Source: Campylobacter ornithocola
GTDB lineage: Bacteria > Campylobacterota > Campylobacteria > Campylobacterales > Campylobacteraceae
Length of the DNA stretch: 64,000 bases
Assembly: GCF_013201605.1 (NCBI RefSeq)
Contig: NZ_CP053848.1
Coordinates: 620,001 to 684,000, forward strand
Reading direction: 5' to 3'
Both the position numbers and the translations under genes were made by a program. How positions within the stretch are numbered: position 1 is the stretch's first letter; the number at the start of each line of letters is the position of its first letter. Positions 57,817-64,000 of this stretch are shown here, piece after piece. Below the pieces are notes generated by a model that was not told where the DNA came from, did not search any database, and saw only the letters and a program-made list of their open reading frames with translations.

Positions 57817-58857
57817 ATGATATATGGTGTAATTTTTGGTGCAAATTCTTATGAACATGAAATTAGTATTGTGAGTGCTGTGGTGTTAAAAAAAGTACTT
57901 AAGACACAAAAAAAATTCATTTTTTGTGATAAAAATAAGGAATTTTTTCTTATAGATGAAGAAAAAATGAATGCAAAAACTTTTAGTAGTGGTGATTATA
58001 AAAAAGAAAAGGCCTTAGCGTTAAAGCGGGGTGGTTTTTTTATAAAAACTATGTTAGGTGAGAAAAAACTTGACATTGATATAGCGATAAATATCGTGCA
58101 TGGAAAAGATGGTGAAGATGGTAAAATAGCTGCTTTGCTTGATTTTTATGGCGTAAAATACATAGGTCCACGCATAGAAGCTAGTGTTTTATCTTTTAAT
58201 AAGGTTTTAACTAAACTTTATGCGGAAAGTGTAGGAGTGAAAACACTTGATTATAAGGTTTTAAATTTACATAAAGAGCAAAATATTTCTTTAGACTTTC
58301 CTTGTATCTTAAAACCTGCAAGATTAGGTAGCAGTATAGGTATAAGTATAGTTAAAGACGAAAGTGAACTTAAATACGCTAAAGATGTTGCTTTTGAATT
58401 TGATGAGGATGTCGTGGTTGAAAAATTTGTAAGTAATATTAAAGAGTATAACTTAGCTGGTTGTATGATAGGTGAAAAAATGGAATTTTCCATTATTGAA
58501 GAGCCTAAAAAAAATGAAATTTTAGATTTTGAACAAAAATATTTAGGTTTTTCAGAAAGCTCTAAAGTAAGTGAAGCAAATATTAGTGAAGAATTAAAAC
58601 AAAAACTAAGAGATAGTTTTACTAAAATTTATAATCATTTGTTTAAAGGAGCTTTGATCCGCTGTGATTTTTTTGTGATAGATGATGAGGTTTATTTAAA
58701 TGAGATTAATCCAAATCCAGGATCACTAGCAAATTATTTATTTGAAGATTTTACCAACACAGTTGATAATTTAGCAAAAAATATAGAATTAGAAAAGCAA
58801 ATTAAGATTGATTATACTTTTATTCATAGTATTAATGGACAAAAAGGTAAGCTATAA
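57817..58857 (+). CDS. ddl: D-alanine--D-alanine ligase
   Basis: 346 aa, ATP-grasp fold. N-terminal [28 protein letters not shown] for nucleotide binding and [14 protein letters not shown] for metal and substrate. It makes the D-Ala-D-Ala dipeptide used by MurF, which is encoded three genes downstream. Confidence 0.95.
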   Translation: MIYGVIFGANSYEHEISIVSAVVLKKVLKTQKKFIFCDKNKEFFLIDEEKMNAKTFSSGDYKKEKALALKRGGFFIKTMLGEKKLDIDIAINIVHGKDGEDGKIAALLDFYGVKYIGPRIEASVLSFNKVLTKLYAESVGVKTLDYKVLNLHKEQNISLDFPCILKPARLGSSIGISIVKDESELKYAKDVAFEFDEDVVVEKFVSNIKEYNLAGCMIGEKMEFSIIEEPKKNEILDFEQKYLGFSESSKVSEANISEELKQKLRDSFTKIYNHLFKGALIRCDFFVIDDEVYLNEINPNPGSLANYLFEDFTNTVDNLAKNIELEKQIKIDYTFIHSINGQKGKL

Positions 58858-58859
58858 TC

Positions 58860-59075
58860 ATGGCCACCTTTAGCAAAGATGAAATTTATACTGCTACTGA
58901 AGTAGTAAGAAATTTCAGTACTATGCTTGAAAAAGCCAAAAAAAATGAAAATGGTAGAGTAGTAATTGTAAAAAATAATAAATTTGAAGCCGTGCTTTTA
59001 AGTTTTGAAGAATATGAGCGTTTAAGTGAAGCTGTAGTACTTTTGGAAAAGATTTATAAGGATAAAAAAGGTTAG
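58860..59075 (+). CDS. Orphan Phd/YefM-family antitoxin-like protein
   Basis: 71 aa. YTATEVVRNFSTMLEKAKKN...VIVKNNKFEAVLLSFEEYERL is the Phd/YefM pattern. There is no toxin gene beside it: it is followed 2 bp later by a hydrolase gene and lies inside a cell-wall operon. A role as a stand-alone regulator is possible. The position is conserved in C. jejuni. Confidence 0.85.
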   Translation: MATFSKDEIYTATEVVRNFSTMLEKAKKNENGRVVIVKNNKFEAVLLSFEEYERLSEAVVLLEKIYKDKKG

Positions 59076-59077
59076 AA

Positions 59078-59821
59078 ATGGCAAAAACTAGAGTATATTC
59101 TAATGGATACTTTTATAATTTAAGTTATGAAATCATCAATCCAAAATGCGAAAAAACAATTCTTGTTTTACATGGTTGGGGTGCTAATAAAGAGCTTATG
59201 AAACAAGCTTTTGAAAAGCCTTTGAATGATTTTAAACAAATTTATTTAGATTTACCTGGTTTTGGAAATTCAAGTATAGATGCACCTATGGATTCTTATA
59301 TTTATGCAAAGGTTGTGGAAGACTTTTTAATAACAATAGAGCAAAAAGCAGATTATTTAATGGGACATTCTTTTGGTGGAAAAGTTGCGACTATTATGTG
59401 TCAAAATACTAGTTTTCAGGGTTTGATTTTACTTTCTAGCGCGGGTGTAGTTTTGCCAAAAAGCTTTAAGGTGAGATCTAAAATAATCTTGTTTAAAATT
59501 TTAAAAAATCTTCCTTATGGAGATTTTTGGAGAAAATTTTTTATTAGCAAAGACGCTCAAGGTATGAGCGAAGTGATGTATGAAACCTTTAAAAAGGTTG
59601 TCAATGAAAATTTAGAAAATGAATTTCAAAAACTTAAAAATCCTATTTTAATTTTTTGGGGCAATGAAGATAAGGCTACACCTTTAAAAAGCGGAGCAAT
59701 CATTCACTCTTTAGCACAAAAAGGGAAATTTTTTGCACTAGATGGGGATCACTTTTTCTTCTTAAAGCATGCTGGTTTTATAAGTGAAAAAATACACGAG
59801 GAATTTTTTAAAAATGATTAG
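59078..59821 (+). CDS. Alpha/beta-hydrolase
   Basis: 247 aa. Oxyanion region VLHGWGANKE, nucleophile Ser in MGHSFGGKVA, and catalytic acid and base in FWGNEDKAT and DGDHFFFLKH, so the triad is complete. The substrate is unknown. It overlaps murF by 8 bp. Confidence 0.85.
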   Translation: MAKTRVYSNGYFYNLSYEIINPKCEKTILVLHGWGANKELMKQAFEKPLNDFKQIYLDLPGFGNSSIDAPMDSYIYAKVVEDFLITIEQKADYLMGHSFGGKVATIMCQNTSFQGLILLSSAGVVLPKSFKVRSKIILFKILKNLPYGDFWRKFFISKDAQGMSEVMYETFKKVVNENLENEFQKLKNPILIFWGNEDKATPLKSGAIIHSLAQKGKFFALDGDHFFFLKHAGFISEKIHEEFFKND

Positions 59822-61214
59822 TATAATAGCTTTTTTAAGTTTAAATTTTTTACTCGGATTTTATCTGATTTTAGCTTTGCAGTGGTATTCTTACAAATTT
59901 TCACGCATAGTTTTACATTTTGCTAAACCCTTGTGGCATTTGTATTTTTTAATAATTCCTTATTTTGCTTTTGTATTTTCTTTGTATAGTGGAAATTTTT
60001 ATTTATATTTTATAATTTTTGTTTTATCTTTGTTATATGGTGGGTATTTATATAAAAATTTAGATAAAAAGTTAGTTTTTACTGCTAGAATTAAGCGTTA
60101 TTTTTTATTTTTGTTGCTTTTTAGCTTGATATTTATACCATCTTTTTGGATAGGTTTAGAAGCTTTAGTGGCTACATTTTTATTAAGTTTTTTTGTAGAA
60201 AAAATAAACCAAAATCATTTTATCAAAAAAGCAAGAAAAAAGATTTATGATAATCAAAATTTAAAAATTATTCTAATTACTGCAAGTTTTGGAAAAACAA
60301 GTATTAAAAATTTTTTATATGAACTTTTGAAAGATGAGTTTAAGTGCTATAAAACTCCAAGGAGTGTTAATACTTTTATGGGTATAGTTAAAGATATCAA
60401 TGAAAATTTAGAAAATAGTACTGAAATTTATATCGTAGAAGCTGGTGCAAGAGAGCAAAATGATATTTTAGAAATTACAGAGTTTTTAAATCCTCAAATT
60501 TGTATAGTAGGTGAAATTGGTTTGGCACATTTAGAGTATTTTAAAACTCAAGACAATATCCGCAAGACTAAGTTGCAAGCTTTAAAATCCAAGCGTTTGG
60601 AAAAATACTTTTTACACTCAAGTACCTTATATGAAAATGAATTTTATGATGATTGTTTAGGTGATGTTAGAGCAAGTTTGGAAGGATTGGATTTTAAAAT
60701 AAGATTAGATGGAAATTTTTATGATTTTCATGCGAATTTATTGGGTGCTTTTAATGCTTATAATATTAGTGTGTGTATTCTACTTGCTCATTATTTAGGA
60801 ATTAAAATAGAAAATATTACAAAAAGTATATCGAATTTAAAAGCAGTAGAACATCGCTTGCAAGTGATTTCTAAAGAACCTAAATTTATCATAGATGATG
60901 GCTTTAATGGAAATTTTAAAGGTATGAGTCAAAGCTATGAGCTTTGTAAAAGCTATCAAGGAAGAAAAGTTTTGGTAACTCCTGGTATAGTTGAAGTTAA
61001 TGAAGAAGAAAATATAAAATTATGCAAGATAATCAATGAATGTTTTGATTTTGTAATTATTACTTCAGAGGTTAATAGTGTGATTTTGCAAAAATATATT
61101 ACATTGGATTTTTATGTATTAAAAGAAAAATCCCAACTTGTGCAAGCTTTGTCAAAATTAACCCAAAATGGAGATTTGATTTTATTTTCTAATGATGCAC
61201 CAAGTTTTATATAA
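59814..61214 (+). CDS. murF: UDP-MurNAc-tripeptide--D-Ala-D-Ala ligase, with membrane N-terminus
   Basis: 466 aa from the ATG at 59814; the in-frame codon at 59784 lies inside the hydrolase gene. The first ~140 residues form several membrane segments instead of the usual UDP-MurNAc-binding domain. The Mur ligase core follows, with the ATP loop reading ITASFGKTSIKN instead of the usual GTNGKT, then VEAGAREQNDI, GEIGLAHLEYF and the C-terminal EHRLQVI...IDDGFNGNFKGM. It follows ddl in the same operon, so substrate supply and use are encoded together. Confidence 0.85.
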   Translation: MISIIAFLSLNFLLGFYLILALQWYSYKFSRIVLHFAKPLWHLYFLIIPYFAFVFSLYSGNFYLYFIIFVLSLLYGGYLYKNLDKKLVFTARIKRYFLFLLLFSLIFIPSFWIGLEALVATFLLSFFVEKINQNHFIKKARKKIYDNQNLKIILITASFGKTSIKNFLYELLKDEFKCYKTPRSVNTFMGIVKDINENLENSTEIYIVEAGAREQNDILEITEFLNPQICIVGEIGLAHLEYFKTQDNIRKTKLQALKSKRLEKYFLHSSTLYENEFYDDCLGDVRASLEGLDFKIRLDGNFYDFHANLLGAFNAYNISVCILLAHYLGIKIENITKSISNLKAVEHRLQVISKEPKFIIDDGFNGNFKGMSQSYELCKSYQGRKVLVTPGIVEVNEEENIKLCKIINECFDFVIITSEVNSVILQKYITLDFYVLKEKSQLVQALSKLTQNGDLILFSNDAPSFI

Positions 61215-61225
61215 AACCATTTAGC

Positions 61226-61927
61226 TTAAAAAGGCCAAATGGTTTCCATAAATTTTGTTCCCCAAGGCTTGCGTGTAGATTTATCTATATCACCTTCTGT
61301 TTTATAAAGAATTTTCGCATCAGCTATGTATTTACTATCTATCATATTATCTTGAGAAATATCATAAGGTCTTATAACCCCGCTTAATTGAATGATTTGC
61401 TTTTCTCCGTTGATTAAAAGCTCACGACTTCCTTCTATAAAATAATTTCCATTGGATAAAACTTTAATCACTCTAGCAGAAATGGTGGTCTGGAAATTTT
61501 CACTTCTAGTTTGGCTTCCTGTACCTTGATATTCTGAAGTACTTGCTGTGGTATAACCTATATTTGTATAATCATTAACAAAATCTCTAACTTTGCTAAG
61601 TCCAGCACCAGTAGTTATTTGTCCTCCACCTAAATTAACATTATTGTTTTTACTTGTAGCTTTGGAACCTTGTGAATTTTGTGTAGCATTTTCTCTAATA
61701 ACTACAGTAACTAAATCATTTACATTCATTGCTTTCTTATCAGAAAATAAAGGATTATCTCCTTTGCCAAATAAAGATCCAGGATTGCTTTGGGTGTTAT
61801 GATTTTGTTTTGGAGCTAATTCTTCTACATAAGTAGGTGGTTTCATATTAATATGCGGATCAACTGTGGCACTACAACCAAACATTACAAAAGGTAACAA
61901 GTAAAAATTAACATTTTTAAATTTCAT
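61226..61927 (-). CDS. flgH: Flagellar L-ring lipoprotein FlgH
   Basis: 233 aa. Lipobox VMFGC puts the lipid on Cys18. Later motifs: NDLVTVVIRENATQ and the C-terminal ANVLYKTEGDIDK-like region (ADAKILYKTEGDIDKSTRKPWGTKF). It forms the outer-membrane ring of the flagellar basal body. It is divergent from pta, and I see no sigma-54 box upstream. Confidence 0.95.
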   Translation of the reverse strand: MKFKNVNFYLLPFVMFGCSATVDPHINMKPPTYVEELAPKQNHNTQSNPGSLFGKGDNPLFSDKKAMNVNDLVTVVIRENATQNSQGSKATSKNNNVNLGGGQITTGAGLSKVRDFVNDYTNIGYTTASTSEYQGTGSQTRSENFQTTISARVIKVLSNGNYFIEGSRELLINGEKQIIQLSGVIRPYDISQDNMIDSKYIADAKILYKTEGDIDKSTRKPWGTKFMETIWPF

Positions 61928-62013
61928 AGCTTTATAACCTTATATTATTGTGATGAATTTTAAAATTATTATATTACAAAAAAACAATTATTTTGTTAAA
62001 AAAAGAGGAAAAA

Positions 62014-63483
62014 ATGAAATCTATGTTTTTATTAAATTGTGTTGATGAGAAATTTTTAACACAAACTTTAGGGAGAATTCAAGGTAAAATAGCTTTTTAT
62101 TTTCCTATTTTTTGTGAAAAAAATAAAGAAAAAATTGCCTTAATATGCTCAAAAACTAATTTCAAGCTAGATTTTTTTAGTAGTTTTGAAAAAAATGATT
62201 ATCAAACCAAATTTACTCAAAATCCAAATAATTTTTTAAAAAAAATAATTCAAGATTATGAAAAAATAAAAAAAGAAAATGATTTTGTTATAGTGGTTGG
62301 GTTAGATGATTTTGGTTTAATGGGGGATTTGAATTTAAATATAGCTTTAGCTAAAGAGCTAAATGCTCCATTATACGCAAAAAGTCAAGATGAAAATCAT
62401 ATTATGTTAAATTTTTTACTAGGTCAAAAGCTTAGTGAGTTTGTTTTATTAAAAGAAAATGAAGATTTTACTCAAGATTTATTGCAAGAATATACTTATA
62501 AAACTCAAGCAAGATTTGCTTATGAGCTTTTTGAAAAAGCAAAAGCTGACAAAAAAATAGTAGTTTTACCTGAAAGTTTTGATGAAAGAGTGTTAAAAGC
62601 AAGTGAGTTTTTAATGCAAAATGAGATTGTTGATTTGATTTTACTAGGCGATAGCAATGAAATTTGTGCTAAAGCTAATAGTTTAAATATTAATATTGAT
62701 GGTGTACGTATTATAAATCCTAAAAATTCTCAATATAATGAAGAATTTGAAGAGCTTTTATATGAAGCTAGGAAAAGTAAAGGTATGGATAAAGAAGAAG
62801 CTAAAAGGTTAGTGCAAGATAAAACGTATTTTGCAACTTTACTTGTACATACTCAAAAGGCTCATGCTATGGTAAGTGGTGCAAGTACAACTACTGCCGA
62901 AACTATTCGTCCTGCCTTGCAAATTATCAAAACAAAACCTGATGTGAGTTTGGTTTCTGGTATGTTTTTTATGTCTTTAGAGGATAAGGTTTTAGTTTTT
63001 GCTGATTGTGCTGTTATGCCAAATCCAACCCCTGAGCAACTTGCTGAGATTGCTTATGTGAGTGCAAATAGTGCTAAAGCTTTTGGACTTGATCCTAAAG
63101 TAGCTTTGCTTTCATATTCTAGTGGAGATAGTGGGAGCGGAGCTAGTGTAGATGCGATTAAAGAAGCTACTAAAATAGCTAAGGAAAAATATCCTCAACT
63201 TGAGTTGGAAGGCCCTATACAATTTGATGCTGCTTATGATATGTTAACAGCAAAAAGCAAAATGCCAAATTCTAAAGTAGCAGGAAGAGCAAATGTATAT
63301 GTGTTTCCTGATTTAAATGCGGCAAATATTTGTTATAAAGCAGTGCAAAGAACAGCAAATTCTTTAGCCATTGGTCCAATTTTGCAAGGTCTTAAAAAGC
63401 CAATTAATGATTTAAGTAGAGGTTGTTTGGTAGAAGATATTGTTAATACTGTGATTTTAAGTGCTATTCAAGCACAAGAATAA
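62014..63483 (+). CDS. pta: Phosphate acetyltransferase
   Basis: 489 aa from the ATG at 62014, which has GAGG upstream; the longer frame from a TTG is less likely. The C-terminal catalytic domain contains VSGASTTTAETIRPALQII, YSSGDSGSGAS and NVYVFPDLNAANICYKAVQR. The N-terminal part is a shortened version of the long-form regulatory region. It interconverts acetyl-CoA and acetyl phosphate, working with the acetate kinase gene that follows 8 bp later. Confidence 0.93.
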   Translation: MKSMFLLNCVDEKFLTQTLGRIQGKIAFYFPIFCEKNKEKIALICSKTNFKLDFFSSFEKNDYQTKFTQNPNNFLKKIIQDYEKIKKENDFVIVVGLDDFGLMGDLNLNIALAKELNAPLYAKSQDENHIMLNFLLGQKLSEFVLLKENEDFTQDLLQEYTYKTQARFAYELFEKAKADKKIVVLPESFDERVLKASEFLMQNEIVDLILLGDSNEICAKANSLNINIDGVRIINPKNSQYNEEFEELLYEARKSKGMDKEEAKRLVQDKTYFATLLVHTQKAHAMVSGASTTTAETIRPALQIIKTKPDVSLVSGMFFMSLEDKVLVFADCAVMPNPTPEQLAEIAYVSANSAKAFGLDPKVALLSYSSGDSGSGASVDAIKEATKIAKEKYPQLELEGPIQFDAAYDMLTAKSKMPNSKVAGRANVYVFPDLNAANICYKAVQRTANSLAIGPILQGLKKPINDLSRGCLVEDIVNTVILSAIQAQE

Positions 63484-63491
63484 GGAGAAAA

Positions 63492-64000
63492 ATGAAAATT
63501 TTAGTTTTAAATTCAGGTTCATCTTCGATTAAATTTAAGCTTTTTGAAAAAGATGAAGCTCTAGCATCTGGTTTAGTAGAAAAAATAGGCGAGCAAAGCT
63601 CTAAAATAGAATTAAAAGATCTAAAAAGTGGCCAAAAATACCAAAAAGAATTAGCGATTAAAGATCATGAGCAAGGTATTGAATTGGTAAATGAATTGTT
63701 TGCTCAAAGTGGAATTTTACATGATTTAAATGAGCTTGATGGATGTGGACATAGGATAGTTCATGGAGGTCCAAATTTAACTAAACATTGTTTGGTAGAT
63801 GATGAAATTTTAAAAGAAATTGATAGAGTTGCTCATATAGCACCTTTACATAATCCTGCACATTTAATAGGTATTAAAACTATGATAAAAGCTGCTCCAA
63901 AAGTTCCTAATGTGACAGTTTTTGACACAGCTTTTCATCAAAGTATGCCTGATTATGCTTATATGTATGCTTTGCCTTATGAGTTTTATGAAAAACATCA
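63492..64000 (+). CDS. ackA: Acetate kinase (3' partial)
   Basis: It starts with ATG and GGAG upstream and runs off the window after 169 codons. MKILVLNSGSSSIKFKLF, GHRIVHGG, PLHNPAHLIG and the phosphoryl-transfer Asp in FDTAFHQSMP are all present. Second step of the Pta-AckA pathway, forming acetate and ATP. Confidence 0.95.
   Translation, partial: MKILVLNSGSSSIKFKLFEKDEALASGLVEKIGEQSSKIELKDLKSGQKYQKELAIKDHEQGIELVNELFAQSGILHDLNELDGCGHRIVHGGPNLTKHCLVDDEILKEIDRVAHIAPLHNPAHLIGIKTMIKAAPKVPNVTVFDTAFHQSMPDYAYMYALPYEFYEKH

Overview
The window is AT-rich DNA from a Campylobacter, probably of the C. lari group. The evidence is the codon use, the extended TATAAT promoters, and gene blocks in the same order as in C. 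jejuni: rluD-like/flpA/trmB/ftsE/ftsX/envC-like/pyrH/rpoZ/spoT/tyrS/NMO/amiA/mnmC, then an SDR/dapA/M16/pyrD/msbA/cysS/murJ/fapA/ruvA/ddl/phd/hydrolase/murF block, then flgH/pta/ackA. The species is inferred from gene order and protein recognition only, not from a database search.

Positions 1-16.5 kb are the right-hand part of an integrated phage-like element. It ends at 16497-16519 in a duplicated 3' end of a tRNA gene (T-loop, 3' T-stem, acceptor strand, CCA), the expected scar of tRNA-3'-end integration. At its left is a three-copy array of large ORFs. All end in a phage Barnase/EndoU/colicin-like (DUF3519/PBECR-type) nuclease tip. The first copy is the 3' end of a longer gene that enters from outside the window. 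The second and third have no proper start and look like orphan tip cassettes. They share a 569-bp identical core, a ~400-bp upstream repeat and a 70-bp downstream element. Between them lie collapsed fragments: at least two tip C-termini, the C-terminus of a MazF/PemK toxin, and several structured non-coding modules separated by a 26-bp inverted-repeat element. Next come a broken membrane-protein gene, a small HTH repressor divergent from a Rha-family regulator with shared operator-like sites, an SU10-type major capsid protein, a split coiled-coil/beta-helix tail fibre, a DUF4376 protein, a holin-like protein, DUF1353 and DUF5675 proteins, a ~175-nt candidate structured RNA, a nested Rz/Rz1 spanin pair and a 530-aa virion-like protein. 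No integrase, terminase or portal gene is visible in the window.

Positions 16.5-64 kb are ordinary chromosome. They hold trmL, an amino-acid ABC transporter, an AgcS symporter, glyS, an M23 peptidase, a MidA-like methyltransferase and ribB. Then come three tRNAs (Gln, initiator Met, and a CAU tRNA likely Ile2) and rodA. A long plus-strand run joins cell-division hydrolase control (ftsE, ftsX, a catalytically degenerate EnvC-like protein, and amiA 6 kb downstream) with pyrH, rpoZ, spoT and tyrS. After mnmC there is a PAS protein gene with an early stop codon next to an intact transducer, a compact inverse-autotransporter-type barrel, rseP, pgsA, the SDR-to-murJ minus-strand block, the fapA-to-murF plus-strand block, flgH, pta and the 5' part of ackA.

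The most interesting signals are the nuclease-tip cassette array with its repeats (1-5.6 kb), the structured non-coding modules inside it, the candidate structured RNA at 13.55-13.73 kb, and the hairpin that can hide the capsid gene's ribosome binding site.
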